64,000 bases of DNA. Source: Canna indica. Lineage: Eukaryota > Streptophyta > Magnoliopsida > Zingiberales > Cannaceae. The DNA lies in assembly GCA_034359265.1 (NCBI GenBank), contig CP136896.1, positions 18,259,501 through 18,323,500 on the forward strand. The letters run 5' to 3'. The notes under the pieces are model-generated. The model had not been told where the DNA came from and made no database searches. It saw nothing but the letters and a program-made list of their open reading frames with translations. Of this stretch, positions 45,301 to 57,039 are shown in pieces (positions within the stretch are counted from its first letter, which is position 1; each line of letters opens with the position of its first letter). A program made the position numbers and the translations under genes.

Positions 45301-46341
45301 CATCAGCAGTATGGGATCTATCTAACTCAGGAAACAAGCTTAGGTCAGCAGCCATGTGGTTGCTGCAACCACTATCGATGTACCAGGCACCTATTTGAGT
45401 ACCTATGCTAGCCATTAAAATAACTTCTTCTTCCTTGTTTTCCTTTTGTTAAGCTAGATTGACATTAACTTGTTGCATGTGCTGAGCTTTAATTCTACAG
45501 TTTCTTTCTATATGTCCGAATCTCTTGCAATAAAAACCCTGGATTTTCTTATAGAAAGATTTCTTTGAATTAAAAGATGAGCCAGATACCTGACTAGAAG
45601 TTTCAGTATCCGATTCTTTGTTCAAATTGCTTGATTCACCAACATTTTCTTTTCCCTTTCACCAATGCTATCAATTTTGTCTTGCCAGCTGCTCCTCTGA
45701 TCATGAGCACTCGTTCGCAAAGCTCTCTCTTCTTTTTTTTCTTGATGCCTCTTGAGTTTGTCTTCATGAGAGAGTAGAGATCCCAACAGTTCATCGGTTG
45801 TCATCTCCTCTGTATCATGATCTTCTTCGACTGTAGTAACTATGTGATCGTATTTTTCTGAGAGACTCCTCAGAATTTTTTCAACACCCTGTATTCTGGA
45901 ATCTCTTCTCCATACCTTCTTAATTGATTAGCCAACTCCAAGATATCCGCAAAATATGAACTTAAAATCTCATCATCTCTCATAAAAGCTCATTCAAATC
46001 TATGACGCAATGTCTGAAGCTTAACCTTGTGTACCTTGGTATTTCCTTGATAGGTGGTCTGCAGGATTTCCCAAGCTAATTTTGCAGTTCTTGCAAATGA
46101 GATTTTCTTGAGCACCTTGGCGTCAACAGCTTGCTGAATAAAACTCAAAGCTTTCGCATCTTTCTTTCTGGTTTCCCGTAGAACTCCTACAGTCATACTC
46201 TCTTTTGAATACCCATTCACCACTAATTCCCCAGAGATCTTGGGAAATGAAGAACGTCTGCATCATAATAGCCCAGTCTCCATATTCCACTCCATCAAAA
46301 TTGGGAACTCCTGGATTGATCTGACTTGCGCTAGCAGCCAT
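42360..46341 (-). pseudogene. Copia gag-pol polyprotein, degenerate
   Basis: Gag starts MAASASQINPGVPNFDGVEY (46341); its frame shifts near 46220 and a stop follows HRFE (45990). The zinc knuckle near 45510 has lost its first Cys (GFYCKRFGHIERNC). Protease: WYIDSGCSNHMAADLSLF (45415 frame). Integrase: WHNRFEHL, HSDLCGP, then LRTGRGGEF, where the second catalytic Asp is Gly; the Glu of QNGVAEKKNR is present. [37 protein letters not shown], a frameshift in an A/G run near 43470, then LIACLYVDDLIITGGNED. RNase H: ELVGFVDSDWAGSLEDRRST and TKALPVDKFEYFREML, ending at 42360. A stop after CVDYLR (44945) splits protease from integrase. It cannot encode an active polyprotein. Confidence 0.93.
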
Positions 46342-46371
46342 GATCTTCCTCGACGATGGCTCTGATACCAC

Positions 46372-46636
46372 TCTTACAAACAAATGCAGACTTCTTGTAA
46401 TAGAGAATGGGAGGAGAAAGATGAATGGAAACAAGAAGGAAATGATCTTCTTGTTCTCAAAACAAAATCAATTACAAGAATTCAGTATTGCATTGTATTT
46501 ATACATGCCTGAGATATGCATTTAACTATTCAGCTAAGAGATAGTTTCTTCAGTTGTATTCGTTCAGCAGTTTATACAGGTATAACTAATACAACTGCAG
46601 ACATGTGTAAGACTGATATGAATCAGTCCATTAACA
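46372..46636 (-). repeat. Copia 5' LTR
   Basis: 265 bp, minus-strand start TGTTAATGGACTGATTC. The TSD GAAAG follows at 46637. It is shorter than its partner by the 20-bp segment noted at 42300. Confidence 0.92.
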
Positions 46637-48571
46637 GAAAGGTCATGTCAAAATTTTCCCCAATTCTCTTGACGGAAGTAGAGCCTTTAGATGATCTTAA
46701 GTTCACCAATAGAGCATTCGTAATCATCGATTTCATGTGTTAAGAAACTTGTCTTCCCTAGAACTCATAGGTGTGGCCGAATGAACCCTAAACTTCATGA
46801 GAAAGGTTCGGCCAGGTGTGGGGGAAGGGGCAAACTAGTCCATATGAAATTAAGATATAGCGGAGACAGAATTAAGGTCGGGGATTAATTCTCCTTTTCC
46901 CTTTCCTACCCTAAGGGGCATGGCCGAGCAAGGTTCACCTTGCTCAAGGCTCGGCCAAGCCTACGGGGAGGGAGAGGGTGAGCTTTAGATGAAAACTTCC
47001 ATAGTTAGAGTGCAAAAACTATAGAGACATGATGATACTTAGAAAGAAATCTAACCATAGCAAGTAAATTTATTGATTAATGTAATTGTAGGAATGATAG
47101 CTTAGTGACTATCCTTAGCCCATTCCTCTTTAAATTTTGAAATGATGTATTATTTTACCATGCTTAGTATTTCATGTATTGTTGAATTCATTGCTAAATT
47201 ACCATGCTAGATAAATTATTTCTTATTGAGTTTAATTCTAAAGGTAGTGTGTAAAGATTTATTGATGCACCTTGTGGTTATATATAGTAGATATTGTAAA
47301 TTATGCTTACTTTTTTTTAGATTACACATGTTGTCCTGATATGTTCGTGGGTGGAATTCCAAGATCGGTTCATAGAATTCCTCACCTAAGGTAGCGTATA
47401 ACGCTAGATAACATGTAGGACGTTGCGAGATGTTTAGCATATATGGAAACCTAGCTAGGAAATGACACAACTTCTAGGACTTCTAGTAATCATTTTTGGA
47501 AACTTAGAACTATTAGGTGTACATATTTTTGGAAGAGCGGCATTAATTTGTTAACCCTGTAGCCTGGATTAGGGCCGGAAACGGGCAATGGCCCGAAGTG
47601 TATATAAGGAAACTCTAGGACATTTGATTGCGTGATGTGTTTGAGATGGTCTGTCGAGAAGCGTGGAGGTCGGAAATGACCAATGCTTAGCTCAACCAGT
47701 GTTTGGGTCTTGAGATGCACCAGCGGGCCTGCTAGGTGTCAGACCCTAGTTGGGTGGAACTAGCTATTCTTACCCCAGACGGTGTCCGGAGACTAGTGGA
47801 CCATCCTAGTCGATGGCCTGAGATTTCTTGTTTACATCTTGATATGATGTGGCCGAACGACCAGTGTGATTCTACCTTGTATGGTAGGGCCGGTTGTAGC
47901 CGGGATTCTTATACCATAAGTAGGCCCAAGAGCCAGATGCCAGAGGCTTGATAGGCTGAGATGACAGGTTTTCACATATATAGTTTATACAGAATGACCC
48001 ATGGGGTTAGTAGTCACATTAAAAGAAACTTACCTCCCTGAATATACATTATGTTGCTTTATATGTTATGCATGAATAACTGAGGATTATGTGGAGGTTC
48101 GCTAGAACCGCTCATTGAGTCCCAAGTGGACTCACAGTTTGTTTCTTTGTTTTTTTGCAGAGCATGAGCAGTGATTTTGACCTATCGGCATGGTGCAGCT
48201 GGAGGGCAGGTGGTGGTGTCATATCTCGTAGCGGCGTCCTTGAGTCATAGTCCAGTGTCTTAGTAGTTGTTTTTATTTTCTGCACTGATAGTTGTATTTT
48301 GGAAAATTTTGTAAAACTTTGATGCTTGAGATGTTCGGTTTGTTCTGATGTTGATTTTCTTGATGTGGTTTGAAAACATATACTGTGAACTTTGAAAAAC
48401 TTTTAATAAAGCTTGTGTTGAGATTTTTTTTATCGACATGTTTTGGGTTCTTTTATGTCAGTGTAGACAGTAGGCTACAGGGTAGGATGTTGGCCCTGAC
48501 CGGTCACATTACCCTCAGTTGGGGTGTGACAACAGTACATGCTATATTTAGGTATTTTCTCTTAAAATTAT

Positions 48572-49060
48572 CATGTTTGGTATGTATTGGTAATCTCGCT
48601 AATAATCAATATTACCTTGTTTGGTATAAAAAAGGATTACTAAGAACCTTATATCTTTAACTAAAATACCCTCAAATAAAAAATAAAAAATAAACTAAAA
48701 AAGAATAAAATAAAATAAAATAAAAACATAAAGATAGAAAAAAATAAGGATTATCAATTTACTATGAGATAAGATAAATGAGATGAGATGAGGATTTTTT
48801 TCTATGTCAATAGAGGGTATTTTAGTTGGAGGTATTTTTGTCAAAAATAAAAAAATAATATTATCACCTTACTGGTAATCCATATAGCCATCCCCTCCCT
48901 TGATAATGTGGATTATCACTTGAGTGGTAATGTAAATTACCATGGATATCCAGATTACCAGTAATCTATTTCAACCAAATATGGTAATTTGATGGGGCTC
49001 AGATAATTTTAACTAAGATTACTAGTAATCTATTTAGATTACATCATACCAAACATCCCC
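48572..49060. mobile_element. MITE-like repeat, Tourist style
   Basis: The left end reads ATGTTTGGTATGTATTGGTA and the right end inverted GGGATGTTTGGTATGATGTA, with GGTAATC...GATTACC motifs inside in both orientations. About 490 bp and AT-rich. Target duplication not resolved. Confidence 0.5.
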
Positions 49061-49164
49061 TAAAATTATTTGCACAATAAATAACTTTAATTATGTCTCG
49101 AAAATTCTTGTTAGAAGCTCTTTAAACTGTTGGAGAATCACCGCTAATTAATCATCTTCTTGCC

Positions 49165-49320
49165 GAGGTAGATGTTGATTTATAGGTTCTAGGGTACAAG
49201 TTTCGGTTACCTTGTTGGAACCTGTTCATAGTACATATTCCGGGTACCTTATTGATTTATAGGTTCTAGGGTACAAGTTTCGGTTACCTTGTTGGAACTT
49301 GTTCATTTTCTAAGGTATAG
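49165..49320. repeat. Tandem duplication of about 85 bp
   Basis: The phrase TTGATTTATAGGTTCTAGGG...ACCTTGTTGGAACYTGTTCA occurs twice (from about 49170 and 49252), with a decayed third start near 49314. Noncoding. Confidence 0.85.
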
Positions 49321-49610
49321 GTTCTGAGTACCGATTTCGGTTATGGTTATCAGTACCTGATGTGTTGGACCCCGAACCGGAACTGGTTTTAACCGGTTCC
49401 TTAATTTTGTCGCGGACCCTACTCGAATTTGCGATGGATGCGCTGGCGATCGCAAATGCGACGGTTGTGCGACCGCTGACAACAGGGGTCGCAAGGGTGC
49501 CATCATTGAGACGATGTTGCAACCGCGTAATTGACCGTCACGAAATTACCAACTCTGCGACGGCACAGCTACCGTCTTGTGACCGCCCTAAGCGGTCACA
49601 AAACCATCAG

Positions 49611-50568
49611 ATGTATATTACTTTAAAAGACCGTGTCTATCCTTTTCTTTTCCCCGCACGTTCTCTCACTCTCACGCCTTTTCTCTATGATTTTTCTTCC
49701 ATTGAGTGCCGAGTGCCGACTACCGACTGCCGCTTGCTCCTCTAGTATTCCTCTCTCTCTCTCTCTGGCTGCGTAAACCCTAGCCGCCACTGGCTAGGGT
49801 TTCGGCCGACGACGGAGAAATAGGTATTTATATTAGAAGATTGCGGATATGCAGCCGGCTACTGTTATCAGTCCTCCTTCTCCAACATGGATTCCTCACC
49901 GATGCTCGCCCCTCTGCTTGCGTCTGACTCTTAATTTCCCAGTTGCCAGTGGTAGCTGCCACTGATTACTATCTTCTTTCCCCCCAGGCCCCAGGTCACA
50001 TATATGCATGCAATTATATCTCCCCCGCGATCAATTCCCACTCGTGTTTCACTTATATATTTCTTTACACATTGTTCGATTACTTAATCATATCTAAAAC
50101 AGAGAGACATTCATATTTTATAGGTTATTTAGCACTGCATTAATTTCTCACAAATTAACACATTATTTTTATCAGGTCAGTCTAGCTTGCTGAATGAAAA
50201 TAACCTTTGGGTTTCTGGTTAATTTGTCCAAGACAAACAACTTGCAAATGACGAAAATGTTTGCTTCTTTGAATCATGCATGTGAATATTTTTCATCTTC
50301 TTCTTAAGTACTCCTTGAGGCCATTATTATTAAAAGCAGAGCAGCTGCAATGCTTTATGCCTCACATAAGGAAATGAGAGGGCTTTTCACAATCTTGTTG
50401 TTTATTGGATATTCACCATTAAAAAATTTAGGGGAAAGTTGGGTAAGTTTGGAAAGGGCAAATAATTAAAGAGCTAGAAAGTGTGGTACATGCAGGACTC
50501 AAGTTTAGTCAACTTGAATTATATATTTAAGGTGATCATCAAGCCCACGATTTTGACTTTATGCGGTG

Positions 50569-50604
<36 letters not shown>

Positions 50605-51760
50605 ATCCCATATGCCTTAATTTCCGGTTGCCATTCTCTACACATCCAAATGCAACTGCTTTGTCTACATTGTTTGACAGTGAATCTACCCTCCCTTTTT
50701 TTAGAATGTTGATCGCCAGGATGACTTGTTTGTGTTTCATTTAGATATAAAGGAATCAACTTTAGGTAGTTGTCCAGTGAATGTGATCTTTTCAGGAATC
50801 AACTTTAGGTAGTTGTCCGCGATCTTCTCCATTCTCTTTAGATCCACTTAACAAAAATTGTGTCTGCAATAAGCCAAAGAAACTTTTCATATAAATACCA
50901 TGTTTAGAGAAGGCAGTAGTTTCTGAACTGTACAAAAAAGTGAGATGAAGTATGATTCTTCTTTCGGTCATACATGTGTATACAAGGAGCAGATATTTTT
51001 TTTGTGTGTGGATGTGGGGGTGCGCATGTGTGAAGAGGAACCGAGGAGGTATTTTCATTCTTCAAGTGTGTCATTGTTAACTTTTACATAGATAACAGGA
51101 TAACCTTTCTACTTTGTGAATGAGTTCCGGATTCAGCTACTGTTGATTTTCCCCCTCTTTTGAGGCTATTTTTTGTTAAGATGTTACATGCTATTTTATA
51201 CAGGGGATCTTGCTTTTCTAGTTTTATCATGAATAATTTACATAAAGCTTTTTTCATGTTATACATACTCCTTGATCTACATTGAATTTGCATGTGAGAT
51301 AAGTTAGCGCTATTTATCTGATAATGCTCTAATCATTATAGTTATCACATTAAGGTATTTTGGTCTTGCTGTGGCCAAAAGAACTGTAAGGATGGGATCA
51401 TAGGACACTATTGACAAGCAACATGACATGGTAATATAACAATATTTTTTTTTAATGATATGTGGGCTTGCGCATCTTTGCAGGATTTTGGAACCAAAAG
51501 TTAGTGTTCCTTACTATCAAGGATAAGATGATGAATTGATATTAATTCTAGAGTATATAGCAATGTCCTCCAAGAATCTGTAGGACCATATTTACCATTG
51601 TCTGCTTATAGTTACTAATTAATATCTTCCTGTTTACAAGGGTCAAGTGCAAATGATCTTGATGAGAAAATCTAACTATATCTCAAGTTAACCACATCAA
51701 AGTCAATTAGTAAATATACTCTTATGTTGTCAACAATGCATCTATAATTTGACAATTAGC
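49611..51760 (+). other. Noncoding leader of the second CACTA family
   Basis: No coding content recognised. It holds a CT microsatellite (49748-49766), a (TA)n tract (50572-50600) and a direct repeat of GGAATCAACTTTAGGTAGTT (50752 and 50795). It may contain the promoter and first intron of the downstream gene. Confidence 0.4.
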
Positions 51761-54063
51761 ATGGAAGCACCACCACCACCACCACCACCAGCTGTGGCAC
51801 CGGGACCTTTGACGTCCGTTGCAGTTCCACCACCATTACCAGTCGTGGCATCGGGACCTTCGACGTCCACCGCAGTGCAGCCATCACCACCGGTCTCGGA
51901 GGCTCGAGATCGTTGTAGGCCTCGTGGGCCTAATCGGAGGGGGGGGCTCATGCACCTTCATCGACTGACCAGCGACAACAGATATTGTTGCATGATCTAT
52001 AGTATGTATCAAAGTTTATTTATTATAATTGTTAATTAATTAATTATTACTTATGTTGTTATACTTGAGTTGTAGATTCGAGGCAAGACGATGTTGCTTG
52101 CAACATTAGTGCTATTAGGTTCTTTCAGGAACTATGGCATTCGCGCGTGGACCCACGTGCCGAAGCATAATCAAGATTTATTATGGTCTATCCCTCCTTT
52201 AATTGTTTTCCCCTCTCCCTCGCTACTAGTATTTCTCAACTCTTTTATATTCTCTCTCCCTACTTGTATATCCTCTCCTTTTGTACAGTGTAATGGAATC
52301 CTGACCATGTATTCCAATATCATAAATATAAATTTATTTATTCTGTAACTTTGTTTAAGCTTGTGTCATCAGAAGTTTCAATGCTACTTATTCTTGTCAA
52401 TAGAAGTTTAAAACCTCATATATGTATCAATTCTTGTTTTAGGTCTATGTATAAGCCTTGTGTCATCAACTTGGCACAGTGCTACTGATTGTTGTTAAGA
52501 TTGCTTACTAGTTGAAGCGTATGCTGATTCTGGAGCTCAAGAAGATTAAAATAGTTTGCTAGGCATTAGGCTAACTTATCACCGTTCTGGCCATGAAGAT
52601 GTGTATTAAACCTTGTATGCCAAGGAATTGAAGTGTTTTCTAAAATCAAGAGATGATAAGGAATGCTATCCTTGTACTTTTAGTCCAAATTTGTCGTATG
52701 CTGGTCGTGAATATTTATTCTTTTTAATATTCACTGTACTCAAGCTTGATAGAACAATGTAGGACTTCATGAGTTTGATTTGATGAACTCAAGCTTGATA
52801 CGTAAGTTGGTTTTGTAGTGTTTCATTGTACTGGATATGATTTTTTGAATACAAATATGAAGTTTGATGTTCAATATCTATTTTTCGTGAACTTGTATTA
52901 ATATTTTTTTTTTGTAGGCTCGATACACATGAGATCATGCTATTCATGCTCAGGTGAAGGACGCTTGGAAAGCTTACAACAAGAAGCTTTTCAAGGATAT
53001 CCTCCACCGGGCACGGGGTGAGGCGTGAGCGAGTGTAGGCGGTAACAGAGATAGGCCTATGGATGCGCTCAAGGGACATGAGCCAACTTGGATGCAAGTC
53101 GGCGTATGGGATCGACTATGTGATATCTGGGCATCGGAGGAATGGCAGGGTGTCTCCCGAATGGCGCACCAGAATCGGATAACGCTGGTTGAGGGATCCG
53201 TTGCTTAACATACCGATGGGTCCATTCCATTTATCAGCCACGAGCATCGATTGGTAAGAAATTTAATAATTATTTTTATTATTTATTTATTATTATAAAA
53301 ACACTAATTATATTAATTTTATTGTAGGGGACGCGGGGACGAGCAGGGGACGCTCATCCCTGCTGATCCTCTATGGGTCTTCAAGGAGACACATAGATAC
53401 CAGCGTGGTCCTCGCTAGGGTGAGTTCATCAGCAGGAGGCCGAAGATGGTACTAGTAAGTTAATATTTTAAAAAAATTATCAAGTTCTATTATGTATAAT
53501 TAATTTAATTAATTAATTTACTTTTATTTAAAGGCCACGTATAGTGAGTTGGTGACCCAACGGGGGGGTTGATCCTGCCCTGCATCAACTTGATGCTGAC
53601 ATATGGATGCAGGTGGCAGGCGTCAGCCATGACCGTGTATATGACATTGGCACAACGGCCCACGCACGGGCGTTGTTGCAGCCACATAGTGTAGGGTCGC
53701 CTGCTTTCATCTCCTGTCGTTGGTCCATCAAAATCACGTGCGGATCAGGATCGATTAGCAGTCGTCGAGACTGCTCAGGCACACCTCAGCATCGACATGG
53801 CCATTATGAGAGATACTATGACGCAGATGGCTCAACATATGGTGCAGATGACCTAGTACATGTCGTAGATGACCTAGTACATAACACATATATCTTCTAT
53901 TATACCTGGTGCTCCAACTCCTACGCCCCCCCAATCCCCATCATTTGGTGCGACGACATCAACATTATATCCATCATTATCATCGATGCTGATTGATGTG
54001 CATACCACGCAGCCCCTCTCCACACAGCCTCCCCCGCTACTGCCTAATGTGCCTGATCATTAA
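51761..54063 (+). pseudogene. Transposase_24-type gene of CACTA family 2, broken
   Basis: Exon-like blocks in the same order as the gene at 16232-17767. 51761: MEAPPPPPPPAVAPGP then RCRPRGPNRRGG. 52077-52180: IRAWTHVPKHNQDLLWSIPP. 52918-53215: VKDAWKAYNKKLFKD, VGVWDRLCDIWASEEWQGVS, HTDGSIPF. 53329-53455: DPLWVFKETHRYQRGPR and EFISRRPKM. 53534-54063: DADIWMQVAGVSHDRVYDIG, ending TTQPLSTQPPPLLPNVPDH. In-frame stops occur near 53026, 53205 and 53416, and a frameshift in a G-run near 53565. Introns (for example 52181-52917) are noncoding. By analogy it is a TNPA-like subterminal-binding protein; now dead. Confidence 0.7.
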
Positions 54064-54245
54064 TGTACTTTTTTGATATGATGTAAACATTATTATTTTG
54101 ATACGATGTAACTAATATTTTGATATTCATATATTATAATTTTCTGTCTCATGTTTGTTTCATATGTATTTTAATTAAATATTGCAACATGAATTTATAC
54201 TTTTTGATTTTTTTTTGAAAAAAGCATACACTTCGGTGCCCACCG

Positions 54246-55230
54246 ACTTAACACTGGAAGAGCTACAATGCCTAATTGATGACCTCCATGTGCAAAACCA
54301 AAAGTTAACAACCTAGGTCGAGGCGCTGACGAAATCCAAGGAGAAGCACCCGGCCGAGCACGAGCATCGCCGCCCGGAGCATGATGAAGATAGTCATCTT
54401 GAAAGAACTAGGAAGTCGGCCTCAGTTTTTCGAGACGTGGTGTCCCACATGCATCACTAGAGAGAAGAAGGAACCAAAGCCACATAAGTCGTTCCTCCCT
54501 TGTCGTCAACTTGGGACCTTCCGCCGAGCACATCAAGGTAGTTCGTCTTCTCGACAACTTCAAACAATCAACAACTCTTTAACTTTATGACGATATGGGT
54601 GATCCGACCGCCCACCTAACAATGTTTAGATTAATGATGCTCCTCAACGACGTAACAGACTCCATACTGTGTCGAGCTTTCCACACTTTCTTGGAAAAAG
54701 ATGCACTATTATGGTTCTTCACTCTCCCATCAGGGTCAGTACACACATTCCAAGAGCTCTCCAGAACCTTCACCAACCAGTTATCCCCGTCTCGAATATA
54801 TTCTAAAATCGAGGAATTACTCCACTACATCAAGCAAGGACAACATAAGTCATTGAGAGAGTACCTGAAAAGATTCCATATCGTGGCCATGGAAATTCCT
54901 AACCTCGACCCCCAATGTCGAGTTGTATTCTATCAAGCACGACCTAAAAACTAGACAATTCGCGGATCAAATCGCCTTGTCCAACCCAAGAAGTATGGCC
55001 GAGTTTCGAGAATGAGCAGTATGCTACATGGAGATGGAAGAACTTAGAGAGGCTAGAAAAGTCGACAGGCAGACCCGCAAGGACGACGCCAAAGACAAGA
55101 AAGTCAAAAAACTCGACAAAAGGGTGAAGATCGAGATCGCCGTGAGTGAGACAATAGCAAAAGAGGAAGATCGCCACCCCAATCGAACGTCAGATATGAG
55201 AAATACACTCCATTGAATACAAAGAGGGAG
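54246..55230 (+). pseudogene. Tat-type gypsy gag, broken
   Basis: It begins LTLEELQCLIDDLHVQNQKL (about 54249) with a stop after LTT, then KSKEKHPAEHEHRRPEHDED. The retrotransposon-gag core is in the frame from 54595: MGDPTAHLTMFRLMMLLNDV, CRAFHTFLEKDALLWFFTLP, FTNQLSPSRIYSKIEELLHY, IKQGQHKSLREYLKRFHIVA. It shifts frame near 54945, and a basic region follows (VDRQTRKDDAKDKKVKKLDK). This matches PF03732-type gag, the capsid-like protein. Stops and shifts make it inactive. Confidence 0.8.
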
Positions 55231-55549
55231 ACCTTTCTCCGAGAAATTTATGACCAACAGCTTCTCAAACATCCCAGTAATGCCAGGAAGCAAGAGCTAC
55301 TACCCCAACACCGACAATAGCAAAAGAGGTGCGCATTCCATGACATATGGGCACACCACCGAGAAGTGTGTATTGCTAAAAGACCAGATTGAAAATTTAG
55401 TATGGGACCAGAACCACTATTATTTGGATCATAAAAAGAAATGTAGTTGGGATCAGAACGATCATGATCACCGACATCGTAGTCGAAGTAGAATTCCCCC
55501 GAGCAACACCAGGGGCAACCGAGACAGCGGCATGACTAATTAACCGACT

Positions 55550-56170
55550 AGTTAGATTTGTGGGGTCATTGACCACATAGCCGATGGATTCGCGGGAGGA
55601 GGCGTGATGGGCTCGGCTAGGAAAAGATCCCTCCGAGCCATCATGGCAGCTGACGACACAACTCGCCCGTAGAGGTCCACCATCCAAGACCCGATAATAT
55701 CACTATATGAACCTAAATTCCAAGGAATTGATAAAAATCTACTCGACCATGTCATCATATCTATAATTGCCGGCAACTTTATTGCCGGGAAAGTCCTAGT
55801 AGACTAGAGAAGTTCGATTCACATCCTCCTTCAGTCTATGTTCAGAAAGATGTAACTAACCGAATCTTCACTCCACCCCTACAACAGAAACCTAGTAGGC
55901 TTCTCGGAAGAACGTGTTAACGTTCGAGGCTATGTATGACTGAAAATGATGTTCGACTCCTAGCCAAAGACAAAGACGATCGACGTGCAATACCTAGTAA
56001 TTGATATCCTCAGTCCCTATCATATGATTTTGGGGTGACCTTCGCTGAACAATCTAGGAGCTGTCATATCAACTCCCCACATGACGATCAAATTTCTCAT
56101 TTTGGAGATAGAAGTGGGGTGGTCTATGGTGACCAAAAAGAAGCCTGTTAATGCTACAATGAATGTTTGA
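55550..56170 (+). pseudogene. Tat-type gypsy protease region, broken
   Basis: Plus-strand translation gives ICGVIDHIADGFAGGGVMGS ARKR, then DKNLLDHVIISIIAGNFIAG, KVLVD-stop-RSSIHILLQS where the aspartic-protease motif D-x-G-S-S belongs, LHPYNRNLVGFSEERVNVRG, QYLVIDILSPYHMILG and SLNNLGAVISTPHMTIKF. This is the Tat/Ogre retropepsin layout, with at least four in-frame stops including one at the active site. Downstream (56170-56800) short frames (for example 56572-56799) have no recognised motif. Confidence 0.75.
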
Positions 56171-57039
56171 AGCAGAAGACGGCCAAATCGGGGAAGATCC
56201 TAGTGCTCCACCCCATCAAGCACTCTCAATATCCCACACAGAACAACAACCGATGATATCCAAGCTGGACCTGAATAAGGATGTTCAAGAGCGGCCCCAA
56301 CCCACCGACAATTCGGAGCCCTGTGCAAACTAGAGTGTCGCCCGTGCAGGTGACATTAACTGGAGTTCGCCTCCTAGACAAATCCAAAACGTGAGTCGGC
56401 TCTCCATTAAGAAACAACGTCGGCTCCCTAGCAAGGGATCCCTCTCTGAAGAGGTACCAATCCTTCGTCCATTTATTAGCAACTAACAATGATCACTGTT
56501 TAATCCAACACATGCATCGTGAGGAAGGCACCCGGGCCAATCCACCACCGTAATCCATCGGCACAAAGAAGTTGCAGACAACAAGACAAACGTTCAAAAA
56601 GCCACAACCAACCGAACATCCAATCAATAACTTGGCCAAGATAACCAGCACCGCGGCTCTAGCAGAAACCACGAGGCCCCACCTTTTGAGGATGAGCCTC
56701 GACGTACAAAGCATCTCAGAAGTCCATAAGGGCAAATTGGACCTTGCCAAAGAGCAAAAGCTCACCCCAATTGAGGAAAAAGCAACTTATCCTCCTTAAT
56801 TACAAGTGGTCGGCCCACTCTTTCCCCTTCACTATGGTTTTCCCCTGTAGGGTTTTTTCCCTTTGAGGGTTTTAACAAGGTGTAACCACGCATGGGTTGA
56901 GCGCCTTGCTCAGAGGAATTTTTAGTGTATTGACAATATCTTTTTCATCTAATAAAATTTATTTCTTTTCTCCATATCTCTGTGTGTGCATCCAGAAAAT
57001 TTACACCTATCTTGTTATACATGACAAAAGAATCCCTAT

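Larger units (their letters stand above)
42060..46636 (-). mobile_element. Ty1/copia element with both LTRs
   Basis: The flanks are identical GAAAG (42055-42059 and 46637-46641). The 3' LTR is 42060-42344 and the 5' LTR 46372-46636. The PBS TGGTATCAGAGC (complement of initiator Met tRNA) is at 46359-46370, and the PPT CAGAGGGGGAATA lies against 42345-42357. All copia domains are in the proper order (gag, protease, integrase, RT, RNase H) but broken by frameshifts and stops. LTR ends are TG...GA in place of the canonical TG...CA. Confidence 0.93.
41395..48531 (+). mobile_element. Ty3/gypsy solo LTR split by a copia element
   Basis: It starts TGTAAGATCCGAGAAAATTT and ends GGGGTGTGACA. The flanks are AAAGT (41390-41394) and ACAGT (48532-48536), a duplication with one mismatch. 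Without the copia at 42060-46636 the LTR is about 2.55 kb, similar to the one at 15366-37725. The 46642-48531 half is noncoding with the usual closing CCGGTCACATTACCCTCAG. No internal region or partner LTR is present. Confidence 0.8.
49430..54180 (+). mobile_element. CACTA element of a second family, 3'-truncated
   Basis: 49430-49610 holds repeated GCGATCGCAAATGCGACGG and GTGCGACCGC motifs in both orientations, like the subterminal region of the CACTA end at 61245-61600. A leader-like segment with CT repeats and CTAGCCGCCACTGGCTAGGG follows at 49745-49840, then a long noncoding stretch, then a Transposase_24-type gene (51761-54063) related to those at 16232 and 61800-62510. No right terminus is found before the gypsy sequence at 54225, and the left CACTA itself is not visible. 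No TNPD-like transposase is present. Confidence 0.55.

Noticed and set aside
55024..56765. Minus-strand frames across the Tat gag/protease region
   Set aside because: Antisense shadows of the plus-strand gag and protease, which show ordered conserved motifs.
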